Made by a program: the position numbers and the translations under genes. The notes beneath the pieces were generated by a model. The model did not search any database. It was given only the letters and a program-made list of their open reading frames with translations, and was not told the origin of the DNA. Shown here piece by piece: positions 42,889 through 52,580 of a stretch of 64,000 nt of DNA (position 1 is its first letter; the number at the start of each line of letters is the position of its first letter). Source of the stretch: Gordonia sp. KTR9 (GTDB lineage Bacteria > Actinomycetota > Actinomycetes > Mycobacteriales > Mycobacteriaceae). The stretch covers positions 868,001 through 932,000 of the forward strand of contig NC_018581.1 of the NCBI RefSeq assembly GCF_000143885.2. The letters are read 5' to 3'.

Positions 42889-43440
42889 ATGACGACGCAC
42901 TCGGCCACCGTCGAACGACTCCGCACCGCGGCGTGGCCGGTGCTGCTGGCCGGCGGACTGCTACTGGTCCTGCTCGCGCAGGTCCAGTGGGGTTGGACCG
43001 ACGAAGGTGTGGAACCGTCGATCACCGGGTTGGGACACGTCAAGATCCTGGGGGCCAGCGACGACGACGTCGCGTTCTTCTTCGAGGACAAGACAGACCG
43101 GCCGGGTCTGAGCGTGGTCGTGGCGGGCGCGGTGATCGCCGTCGTCGCGGCCCTGGGCTGGTGGCGTGCCCGACTCCGGCCGTCCGCCATCGGAGTGATC
43201 GGGCTCGCGTCCATCGTCGCACTGGTTGTCGGCGTCAGGGTGCTGAGTGACCCTGCCGCGCAATTGTTCTCCGACTCGGTGTCGGAGGCGCTGGGTGCAG
43301 ACCTGCCCGCGATGCGGGCCGGTTACGGACTGATCGGGACCGTCGTGGTCGCGGCCCTGTTGCTGGTGGTCGTCGTGGGATGGGTGCTCACGACGTGGTG
43401 GCCGCGCCCGACGCTCAGCCGAACCGACGAATCGTCTTGA
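42889..43440 (+). CDS. Membrane protein of unknown function, four segments
   Basis: The 183-residue protein has four hydrophobic segments, at about 14-32, 75-93, 100-116 and 146-166. The loop between the first and second is acidic (GASDDDVAFFFEDKTDR) and probably outside. I recognise no family; similar TIGR02234-like membrane proteins occur in actinobacteria. The ATG at 42889 follows a modest purine run. The 3' end overlaps the 3' end of the convergent NlpC/P60 gene by 26 bases. Confidence 0.7.
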   Translation: MTTHSATVERLRTAAWPVLLAGGLLLVLLAQVQWGWTDEGVEPSITGLGHVKILGASDDDVAFFFEDKTDRPGLSVVVAGAVIAVVAALGWWRARLRPSAIGVIGLASIVALVVGVRVLSDPAAQLFSDSVSEALGADLPAMRAGYGLIGTVVVAALLLVVVVGWVLTTWWPRPTLSRTDESS

Positions 43441-43942
43441 TGTATCCCATGTCCTTCAGCTTTGTGAACCCGATCGGGACACCGTTGGGGCCGTAGGCGT
43501 TGAACACGCGGCCGGCGCCCGCGTAGATGCCGACGTGTCCCGCGTCGCGACCGAAGATGATGATGTCGCCCGGTGCGAGCGCGCGGAACGGGATCGCGTG
43601 TCCGACCTTCGCCTGTTGCTGGCTGGTCCGGGGGAGGTGGACGCCGGTCGTGTAGAACGCCCACCGCACCAGTCCGGAGCAGTCCCAGGAATGCGGGCCG
43701 ACGCCTGCCCACTTGTACGGCTTGCCGATCTGGGTGATCGCCGCCCCGAGTGCGTTGAGGCCGACGGTGGTCGGCACCGGCAGATAGATGGGAACCGAGC
43801 CGGAGGAGTCCGACGATCCCGCGGCCGCGGCGCGGCCGGTGTCGAGAAGCGGAGGGCCGATGAGCGGTACGCCGACCGACAACGCGGCGGTGAGTGCGAT
43901 GGTGCAGGTCACGCGCCTGAAGCGCGGTGGCGATACGGACAT
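43415..43942 (-). CDS. Secreted NlpC/P60 peptidoglycan endopeptidase
   Basis: Enzymes of this family cut peptide bonds in the peptidoglycan stem. The 175-residue protein has a signal peptide (about 1-40), a linker rich in Ser/Gly, and one NlpC/P60 domain with the catalytic Cys88 in SWDCSGLVRWAF, His136 in AGHVGIY and Asn148 as the likely third residue. It lacks the coiled-coil N-terminal domain of RipA and resembles the short RipB/RipD-like proteins. Its promoter region holds GGTGTGAC repeats of the kind bound by MtrA, a regulator of cell-wall hydrolases in related genera. Confidence 0.9.
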   Translation of the reverse strand: MSVSPPRFRRVTCTIALTAALSVGVPLIGPPLLDTGRAAAAGSSDSSGSVPIYLPVPTTVGLNALGAAITQIGKPYKWAGVGPHSWDCSGLVRWAFYTTGVHLPRTSQQQAKVGHAIPFRALAPGDIIIFGRDAGHVGIYAGAGRVFNAYGPNGVPIGFTKLKDMGYIKTIRRFG

Positions 43943-43990
43943 GACGACAGCTTGGCGGAGCCGGGCCGGCGTGTCGTCGGTCGTTCTCCA

Positions 43991-44009
43991 GGTGTGACGA
44001 AGGTGTGAC
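43991..44009 (-). promoter_or_regulatory. Direct repeats before the NlpC/P60 gene, possible MtrA site
   Basis: GGTGTGAC occurs at 43991-43998 and 44002-44009, 11 bp apart (GTCACACC on the coding strand), with a weaker GCTGTGAT after it. MtrA binds GTCACA-like direct repeats, so this is a candidate; the match was judged by eye. Confidence 0.35.
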
Positions 44010-44065
44010 CGCTGTGATGCTTGAGGCTTGTGTTACCGAATGTTGTTGGTGTGGTAGTTAATCGA

Positions 44066-44488
44066 TCACCAGTATCCGTCGGGATCCGAGACGGGTGACT
44101 CGGCGGGGATGATGCCCTCGGAAACGCCGTGGTCGATACTCGCCGACAACCGGGCGCACGTCGGCATCATCGCGCCGGGAAGCAGGGGGCCGTTCCCCGT
44201 GTCGCCGTTCCCACCGTCGCCGCCCGCGCGCATCTGTTCGAGGCCGAGGCAGCGCTCCCGGGCGTCGGCATTCCATTGCACGCTGGTGTGGAACGAACTC
44301 GTCTTCTTCACGAGAACGCAGGCGTGGCACGCGCGGCACTCGATCTCGCGCATGCCGCCCTGCAGATAGTGCTCACGGTCGCGGCGGGTGGCCTCGTGAA
44401 CCCGGGCGAGCCGGTCGGGATCGTCGTGGAAGTCGGGCGCCTTGGCCCAGCGGTCGGAACCCACGCGAACCCCTGCTGCCCGGGTCAC
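44066..44488 (-). CDS. Small conserved cysteine-rich protein downstream of kshA
   Basis: The 140-residue protein has no signal peptide or membrane segment. It holds the cysteine cluster IECRACHACVLVKKTSSFHTS around residues 50-70 shortened here to its key CRACHAC, plus Cys79 and Cys110, which could bind zinc or an iron-sulfur cluster. The start RVGSDRWAKAPDFHDDPDRL is very polar. The GTG start lies two bases after the kshA stop, so both are made together. A hypothetical gene next to kshA also occurs in M. tuberculosis (Rv3527 by my recollection). Function is unknown; roles in cluster insertion or electron transfer for KshA are guesses. Confidence 0.72.
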   Translation of the reverse strand: MTRAAGVRVGSDRWAKAPDFHDDPDRLARVHEATRRDREHYLQGGMREIECRACHACVLVKKTSSFHTSVQWNADARERCLGLEQMRAGGDGGNGDTGNGPLLPGAMMPTCARLSASIDHGVSEGIIPAESPVSDPDGYW

Positions 44489-44490
44489 CG

Positions 44491-45729
44491 TCAGACCTCG
44501 GCCTTCTCGGTGGACTCCGAGCCGGCGGCGGACTCGGCCTTCTCGGCCTCCTGGCGACGCAGGTTCTCCTGGATCTCCTCGTTCCAGCTCTCGAGGGCCT
44601 TGGAGGTGTCGATCTCGTACTCGAATCGGCCGGTCATCTCGTCGGTGACATCCGCCTTGTCGACGTAGAACTGGTCGTACCAGCGGCGGAGCTGATAGAC
44701 CGGACCGTCCTCCTCGACGAGCAGGGGATTGTCGATGCGGGTCTTGTTCTTCCAGATCTCGACGTCCTGCAGGAAGCCCACCTCGACGCCTGCGCTGATC
44801 TTGGTGGCCATCTTCGATGCCTGTTCGGCGGTCAGTCCGTCGGGGACCTTGGCCATCACGCCGTACATGAGGACGAAGGAGTTCTCGTCGATCGGGTAGT
44901 GGCAGTTGGTGAGGATGGTCTCCACGGCGTACCCGCCGTAGTACTGGATCATCGGGTTCAGCATGTACGACGGCCCGTAATACGCCGCGATCGATTCGAG
45001 GCGGCTGTCGCCGTAGTTGGTGCCGAGGGTGACGTCGGGCCGGCCGTGCGAATTCATGTACTGCGCGGCCATCTCACCCTCGAAGACGTTCTTGAAGTAG
45101 TCGGGGAGTGCGAAGTGCACGTAGTAGAAGTGCGCCATGTCGACGACGTTGTCGATGATCTCGCGACAGTTGGCGCCCTCGATGACGATGCGGTTCCAGG
45201 TCCAGGGCGTCCACTCCTCGGACCCGAATTCGTCGAGTTCGGGGATGATGCACTCGTCCGGCGGAGGGTTGCCCTCGGGATCGTTGTAGACGAAGACCTG
45301 GCCGTTGCGGACCATCGACGGCCATGAGCGCGTCTTGGCGAGCTTGGGGTTGCGCTTGGCGTACGGCACCCCGGCGCAACGTCCGTTGCCCTTCCACAGC
45401 CAGCCGTGGAATGGGCACGCGACGTTGTCCCCGGACACCTTGCCCTGGGAGAGGTCGCCGCCCATGTGCCGACAGAAGGCGTCGAGGACGTTGACCTCGC
45501 CCTTGGTGTCGACCCACGCCACCAGCTTGGTGCCGAAGATCGTGACTGAGTGGGGCTTGCCGTCGGAGAACTCCTCGAGCAGTCCGAGGCAGTGCCAGCC
45601 CCGCGCGAAACGCGTGGGTGGCGCACCCGTGTCGATCTCCCGGATGCCCACGTCCGCTCCGTCGGAGGCGGCGGCTGCGCTCGGCGTGCCGGGGCTGCTC
45701 GGGGTCATCGTCTCGGGTCCTGAAGACAT
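44491..45729 (-). CDS. kshA: 3-ketosteroid 9-alpha-monooxygenase oxygenase KshA
   Basis: KshA hydroxylates C9 of 3-ketosteroids; together with KstD this opens ring B to 3-HSA. The 412-residue protein has a Rieske [2Fe-2S] domain with Cys86-His88 and Cys105-His108 (CRHMGG and CPFHGW), then the mononuclear iron site with the two histidines in DNVVDMAHFYYVHFALPDYF. The C-terminus is a charged Glu/Ala tail. The 20-residue N-terminal extension is Ser/Pro-rich. The ATG follows GGAGAGGGC. Its electron donor KshB is not in the window. A KstR box lies 53 bases upstream, and hsaA is divergent. Confidence 0.95.
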   Translation of the reverse strand: MSSGPETMTPSSPGTPSAAAASDGADVGIREIDTGAPPTRFARGWHCLGLLEEFSDGKPHSVTIFGTKLVAWVDTKGEVNVLDAFCRHMGGDLSQGKVSGDNVACPFHGWLWKGNGRCAGVPYAKRNPKLAKTRSWPSMVRNGQVFVYNDPEGNPPPDECIIPELDEFGSEEWTPWTWNRIVIEGANCREIIDNVVDMAHFYYVHFALPDYFKNVFEGEMAAQYMNSHGRPDVTLGTNYGDSRLESIAAYYGPSYMLNPMIQYYGGYAVETILTNCHYPIDENSFVLMYGVMAKVPDGLTAEQASKMATKISAGVEVGFLQDVEIWKNKTRIDNPLLVEEDGPVYQLRRWYDQFYVDKADVTDEMTGRFEYEIDTSKALESWNEEIQENLRRQEAEKAESAAGSESTEKAEV

Positions 45730-45781
45730 GTGCCCTCTCCTGTCTGTGACTCGTGTCGCGTCGAAGAACTGTACCCAATAC

Positions 45782-45795
45782 TAGAACACGTTTCA
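45782..45795. promoter_or_regulatory. KstR operator of kshA
   Basis: TAGAACACGTTTCA fits TNNAACNNGTTNNA exactly and is the same sequence as the second box before kstD. It lies 53 bases upstream of the kshA start. Confidence 0.9.
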
Positions 45796-45873
45796 GATTT
45801 GTCAGCCCGATCGACGCCGCGGAGGGCAATAGGGCCTGTACATGGGCATAAAGTCGACGTGCTCGACAGAAAT

Positions 45874-45887
45874 GAGAACGTGTTCTA
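45874..45887. promoter_or_regulatory. KstR operator of the hsaACB operon
   Basis: GAGAACGTGTTCTA matches the KstR consensus in all but the first base. It lies 69 bases before the hsaA start, so the two divergent operons have separate operators 92 bp apart. Confidence 0.85.
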
Positions 45888-45955
45888 ATCTCGAACTCGA
45901 TGGTTACAGCGGCCGGCGTGCCCGGTCGAGGGAGAGACGAGTAGGAGCAGGCGAG

Positions 45956-48098
<2,143 letters not shown>

Positions 48099-48099
48099 G

Positions 48100-48702
48100 A
48101 TGCCCCCCGACGCCACGACCCAGCAGTCCCACGCGCGGTCACCCTACGGGTCCGCCGACTTCGATTCCCGCCAGTTCCGGACCGCGATGGGCCAGTTCTG
48201 CACCGGCGTCACGGTCATCACGACGCTCGACGACGCGGGCAACCCGGTCGGCTTCGCATGCCAGTCGTTCGCGGCGCTGTCCCTCGACCCGCCGCTGGTC
48301 CTGTTCTGCCCGATGAAGACCTCTCGAAGCTGGAAGGTGATCGAGAAGACGGGCAAGTTCTGCGTGAACGTGCTCTCGAACCGACAGCAGGACGTCAGCG
48401 CGGCGTTCGGCGCCCCGGGTGACGACAAGTTCGCGAACATCACCTGGGACCCGTCGCCGGCCGGCCTTCCGGTCATCCGCCACGCACTCACCTGGGTCGA
48501 GTGCGACGTGGACAGCGTCACCGACGGCGGCGACCACCACATCGTCATCGGCCGTGCGCTGACTCTCGGAGAAGTGCTGCAGGACAAGCCGTTGCTGTTC
48601 TACCGTGGCGGCTACCTGTCGACCGAACACCCGCGGGTCACCCCCGCACAGGCAGAACTCGAGAATTTCCTGACTTGGACGGGCGGGGACACCTGGCTAT
48701 GA
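48100..48702 (+). CDS. hsaB: Flavin reductase component HsaB
   Basis: HsaB reduces FMN with NADH and supplies it to the HsaA oxygenase. The 200-residue protein has the flavin-reductase split-barrel: FRTAMGQFCTGVTVITTLDD, PVGFACQSFAALSLDPPLVL and the GGDHHIVIGRAL strand with the two histidines near residue 150. The ATG at 48100 follows the hsaC stop by one base; an upstream in-frame start would overlap hsaC by ten codons. The stop overlaps the start of the DUF1214 gene, so that gene is part of the same operon. Confidence 0.93.
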   Translation: MPPDATTQQSHARSPYGSADFDSRQFRTAMGQFCTGVTVITTLDDAGNPVGFACQSFAALSLDPPLVLFCPMKTSRSWKVIEKTGKFCVNVLSNRQQDVSAAFGAPGDDKFANITWDPSPAGLPVIRHALTWVECDVDSVTDGGDHHIVIGRALTLGEVLQDKPLLFYRGGYLSTEHPRVTPAQAELENFLTWTGGDTWL

Positions 48703-49937
48703 CCGTCGACGACACGACGAGTACCGACACCGACACCACCGGAATCGACAACCCGAGCGTTACATCGCAGCTGGTCACCCAGCCTCTCGTCGACGCGATC
48801 GCGGAGGCCGAGAAGCTGGTCGCGTCAGCCGATTTCGCCGAGACCGAACAAGATCTCGCCGAGGGCTACGACTACCTCGCCGGGAGCATCGCCGCGATCG
48901 TCCAGCTGGTCCGAGCCCGGTCGATCTCGCACCCGAACTTCGTGACGTCGACCGGGCCGTCGACGAAGATGGGCCTGGACAACCCGGACACGCTCTACTA
49001 TCACGCCGACGTCGAGCCCACCGGGACGTATCGGGTGCGCGGACGTCGCGGTACCACAGCAGATCTGAGCTTTCAGGTGCTGCGCGGGGACTACACGGCG
49101 TCGTCGGTGCCGGGTGGCGAGGACGCCTTCGACGATCGTCGACTGACGATCGCCGAGGACGGCTCGTACGAGCTGACTTTCGGTCCGCCCATCCCGGACG
49201 CGCCGGACGACTACTTTCCGCTCGGCGAGGGCGCGTCGATGCTCGCGGTACGAGAGGTGTACTCGGACTGGTCCGAACGCAAGGGGTCGATCACCATCGA
49301 GCGGGTCGACACGGTCGGGACCGCCCCGGCGGAGCCGGACCTGGCGCGGGTGTCCCGCCGGTACGCGACCGCGGGCAAGATGCTGACCGCGCGCATCAAC
49401 ACCTGGTTCAACTTCCCGAAGTGGTTCTACCTCGACGAGCCGGTCAACACGTTCACCGTACCGCGTCAGACCCCCGGCGGGCTCAGTACGCAGTTCTCCT
49501 CGGTGGGTCACTTCCGGCTGGGTCCCGACGAGGCGATGGTCATCACCATCCCGCGGTCCGATGCCCCGTACCAGGGATTCCAGCTGGGCAGCATGTGGTA
49601 CATCTCGCTGGACTACGTCAACCATCAGACCAGCCTGAACTCCGCTCAGGCGCAGGTGGATCCGGACGGCATGATCCGGATGGTGGTGTCACACCGCAAT
49701 CCGGGTGTCGCGAACTGGATCGAGACGACGGGCCGGTCGAAGGGCATTCTGCAATTCCGCTGGCAGCGCAGCGATTCCCCGATCGGCCCGGACCTGGGGC
49801 CGGCCGCGCAGGTCGTCGCGTTCGACGACGTGCCCGCCCACCTGCCGCACCTCGACCACAACAGGATCGACGCCGACGGCTGGGCGGCGCGCATCGCGGC
49901 ACGCCAGCGTGCCTTCGCCGAGAGGATGCTCGGATGA
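48699..49937 (+). CDS. DUF1214-type protein in the steroid operon (Rv3531c-like)
   Basis: The 412-residue protein has a disordered Asp/Thr-rich N-terminus, a helical part, and a long beta-rich region ending in the DUF1214-like pattern PYQGFQLGSMWYISLDYVNH, TSLNSAQAQVDPDGMIRMVV and NPGVANWIETTG. No cofactor or catalytic motif is visible. Its place directly after hsaB, before an SDR and a sulfotransferase-like gene, matches the order Rv3531c-Rv3530c-Rv3529c, which lies in the KstR regulon of M. tuberculosis as I recall. The biochemical role is unknown. Confidence 0.8.
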   Translation: MTVDDTTSTDTDTTGIDNPSVTSQLVTQPLVDAIAEAEKLVASADFAETEQDLAEGYDYLAGSIAAIVQLVRARSISHPNFVTSTGPSTKMGLDNPDTLYYHADVEPTGTYRVRGRRGTTADLSFQVLRGDYTASSVPGGEDAFDDRRLTIAEDGSYELTFGPPIPDAPDDYFPLGEGASMLAVREVYSDWSERKGSITIERVDTVGTAPAEPDLARVSRRYATAGKMLTARINTWFNFPKWFYLDEPVNTFTVPRQTPGGLSTQFSSVGHFRLGPDEAMVITIPRSDAPYQGFQLGSMWYISLDYVNHQTSLNSAQAQVDPDGMIRMVVSHRNPGVANWIETTGRSKGILQFRWQRSDSPIGPDLGPAAQVVAFDDVPAHLPHLDHNRIDADGWAARIAARQRAFAERMLG

Positions 49938-50725
49938 GTGTGAACAGGGGTCTGCTCGCCGACAAGGTCGTCGTGGTCTCGGGCGTCGGCCCGGGACTCG
50001 GGCGCTCCATCTGTCTGCGCGCGGCCGCGGAGGGTGCGCGGGTGGTCCTCGCCGCCCGCACCGAGTCACGTCTGAAGGAGGTCGCCGCCGAGATCGACGC
50101 CGCCGGCGGGACCAGCCTCGTCGTCCCGGCCGACATCACCGATGACGCCGCCGTCGACAACCTGGTCGCCACCACCGTCGCCGAGTTCGGCCGAGCCGAC
50201 GTGCTGGTCAACAACGCCTTCGCGCTGCCGTCGATGAAGCCGTTGTCCCGCACCGACTTCGATCAGATCGCGAGCAGTATCGACGTCACCGTTTTGGGTA
50301 CGTTGCGGGTCATCCGCTCGTTCACCGATGCGCTGGCCACGGCCGACGGCTCGATCGTCAACATCAACTCGATGGTCATCCGGCATTCCGAGCCCCGCTA
50401 CGGCAGTTACAAGATCGCCAAGTCGGCGCTGCTGGCGATGTCGCAGTCGTTGGCCTCCGAACTCGGTGACAAGGGAATCCGCATCAACTCGGTCGCGCCG
50501 GGATACATCTGGGACGACCAGCTGAAGTGGTACTTCGGCGAGGTCGCCAAGAAGTACGGGATCTCACCCGACGACGTCTATCAACAGACGGCGTCGAAAT
50601 CCGACCTCAAGCGATTGCCGGAGCCGGACGAGATCGCCGACGCCGTCGTGTTCCTCGCCTCGCCGATGGCGCGCGCCATCACCGGGCACACCCTGGACGT
50701 GAATTGCGGTGAATACCATGACTAG
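49934..50725 (+). CDS. Short-chain dehydrogenase/reductase in the steroid operon (Rv3530c-like)
   Basis: The 263-residue protein is a classical SDR with the nucleotide loop VSGVGPGLGRSICL, VNNAFA for the NNAG-like motif, the catalytic Ser in NINSMVIRHS and the Tyr-Lys pair in YGSYKIAKS. ARTESRL after the second strand favours NADP. The substrate is probably a hydroxy or keto group on a steroid-derived intermediate, inferred only from the operon. It overlaps the DUF1214 gene by four bases and the sulfotransferase-like gene by eight. Confidence 0.87.
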   Translation: MSVNRGLLADKVVVVSGVGPGLGRSICLRAAAEGARVVLAARTESRLKEVAAEIDAAGGTSLVVPADITDDAAVDNLVATTVAEFGRADVLVNNAFALPSMKPLSRTDFDQIASSIDVTVLGTLRVIRSFTDALATADGSIVNINSMVIRHSEPRYGSYKIAKSALLAMSQSLASELGDKGIRINSVAPGYIWDDQLKWYFGEVAKKYGISPDDVYQQTASKSDLKRLPEPDEIADAVVFLASPMARAITGHTLDVNCGEYHD

Positions 50726-51860
50726 TGCGGCACGCACCGACGTCGGCACGATCGAGGACCTGCATTCCTCGGCCACTCGCGCCACCGGCCTCGACGACTT
50801 CGGGGACACCGACTACCTGGAGCCCCTGGGCATCCTGCTCGAGTCCTACCGCTCCGAGGCGGGGCTGACCGAGTTGGGCAGCAAGATGTTCCGCTTCTTC
50901 CTCAAGGGTGCGCTGGTCGCCCGTCTGCTCAGCGAGGCGTCGTGGAAGGCGAACCCCGGGTACGCCGACGTCGAGGTGACCCGGCCGATCTTCGTGACCG
51001 GCCTGCCGCGCACGGGAACGACTGCGCTGCACCGGTTGTTGGCCGCCGATCCCGCGCACCAGGGCGTCGAGATGTGGCTCGCGGAGTTCCCGCAACCCCG
51101 GCCGCCGCGCGACACCTGGTCGGACAATCCGGTCTACCAGCAGATCCAGGCCGGTTTCGAGCAGCACCACGTCGAGAATCCCGAGTTCATGGGGCTGCAC
51201 TACATGGACGCCGCCGAGGTCGAGGAATGCTGGCAGCTGCTCCGGCAGAGCGTCATGTCGATCTCGTACGAATCGCTGGCGCATGTCCCGACCTATTCGC
51301 AGTGGCTGAGCCGACAAGACTGGACACCGGCGTATCTCCGGCATCGCAAGAACCTACAGCTGATCGGTCTGAACGATCCCGGCAAGCGGTGGGTGCTGAA
51401 GAACCCCAGCCATCTGTTCGCCCTCGACGCGCTCATGGCCGCGTACCCGGATGCCCTGGTGATCCAGACACACCGGCCGCCCACCACGCTCATCGCGTCG
51501 ATGTGCAGCCTGGCCGAGCACGCCACACCGGGTTGGTCGACGACGTTCACCGGCGCGCAGGTCGGCCGGGACCAGCTCGAGTTGTGGTCGCGTGGGCTGC
51601 GGGAGTTCTCGACGGCGCGAAAGCGATACGACCCGGCCCAGTTCCTCGACATCGAGTTCACCGATCTGCGGTCGGACCCGATGGGCACCGTCGAACGCGT
51701 CTACGCCGCGCTGGACACCCCGATGACGGATGCGGCGCGGGCCGCGGTCACCGCCCTCGACGAGGAGAGCCAGTCGGGCGCCCGCAAACCCCAGCATCGT
51801 TATCAGCTCTCCGATTACGGGCTCGACGAGGCAACGGTCGAGGCGGCCTTCGCCGTCTGA
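50718..51860 (+). CDS. Sulfotransferase-family protein in the steroid operon (Rv3529c-like)
   Basis: The 380-residue protein carries the sulfotransferase fold: the 5'-phosphosulfate loop RPIFVTGLPRTGTTALHRLL near residue 92 and the 3'-phosphate motif LVIQTHRPPTTLIASMCSL near residue 255. PAPS would be the donor; whether the protein still transfers sulfate, and to what, is unknown. A cysDNC/cysQ operon that makes PAPS and removes PAP lies 6.6 kb downstream. The ATG at 50718 overlaps the SDR stop; a GTG three codons earlier is possible. It closes the hsa operon. Confidence 0.85.
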   Translation: MTSAARTDVGTIEDLHSSATRATGLDDFGDTDYLEPLGILLESYRSEAGLTELGSKMFRFFLKGALVARLLSEASWKANPGYADVEVTRPIFVTGLPRTGTTALHRLLAADPAHQGVEMWLAEFPQPRPPRDTWSDNPVYQQIQAGFEQHHVENPEFMGLHYMDAAEVEECWQLLRQSVMSISYESLAHVPTYSQWLSRQDWTPAYLRHRKNLQLIGLNDPGKRWVLKNPSHLFALDALMAAYPDALVIQTHRPPTTLIASMCSLAEHATPGWSTTFTGAQVGRDQLELWSRGLREFSTARKRYDPAQFLDIEFTDLRSDPMGTVERVYAALDTPMTDAARAAVTALDEESQSGARKPQHRYQLSDYGLDEATVEAAFAV

Positions 51861-51944
51861 GGACCCGCGGGATTTCGTAGGCAATGCGGACATGGCGCGC
51901 ATTGTCGCTACCGATCGCCGGCCGGGCGTTTTACAGTGCATCGC

Positions 51945-52574
51945 ATGGCAGAACCGGAGAACCGACAGTCGCCGGAGGGGTTGAGCCGACTCATCGCGTT
52001 TGCCGACGCGGTGGTCGCGATCGCATTGACCCTGCTCGTGCTCCCGCTCGTTGACATTGCCAACGATCTGCGCGAGGACTCGTCGGTCGGGCAGGTGGTG
52101 TCGGACAGGTCGATCGAACTGGTCAGCTTCTTCGTCAGCTTCGCCGTCATCTGGATCCTGTGGCGCCAGCACCATCAGACGATGGAGTACTTCCGCGCCT
52201 ACGACCGGACGTTGATGAATCTCCATTTCATCTGGCTGCTGACGATCGTCGCGTTGCCATTCGCGACCGCCCTCGTCGACGGCGCGCATGTCGAGCAGGC
52301 CAACATCCTCTACATCGGCGTGCTCGCCGTCTCCGTGGCCTCGCTCATCGCGATCGCCGAGTGGGGCCGCCGGCACCGGGGATTGCTCGCCGACGACGCC
52401 GCGACCGATCGCTGGGCCGCCTCGGCGAGCGGACTGGGAACGCTCCTGATCCTCGCGTTCGCACTGGTCGTCGCGATCGTGTTCCCGCGCAGCGGAAATC
52501 TCCCCCTGGTACTGCTGGTGCTCACCGACCCGATCGAGCGCCTGATCGCGCGACGACGCGGCAGACCGGGCTGA
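51945..52574 (+). CDS. TMEM175-family (DUF1211) potassium channel-like protein
   Basis: The 209-residue protein has six hydrophobic segments. The first holds the family hallmark RLIAFADAVVAIALTLLVLP, the FSD-type motif at the pore of TMEM175 channels, here with Ala in place of Ser. WILWRQHHQTMEYFRAYDRT lies between segments two and three. Bacterial members conduct potassium with low selectivity. The ATG at 51945 is preceded by a weak site; a GTG three codons earlier is also open. It is downstream of the sulfotransferase gene by 84 bases and convergent with the acyl-CoA dehydrogenase operon. Confidence 0.88.
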   Translation: MAEPENRQSPEGLSRLIAFADAVVAIALTLLVLPLVDIANDLREDSSVGQVVSDRSIELVSFFVSFAVIWILWRQHHQTMEYFRAYDRTLMNLHFIWLLTIVALPFATALVDGAHVEQANILYIGVLAVSVASLIAIAEWGRRHRGLLADDAATDRWAASASGLGTLLILAFALVVAIVFPRSGNLPLVLLVLTDPIERLIARRRGRPG

Positions 52575-52580
52575 TCGTCG

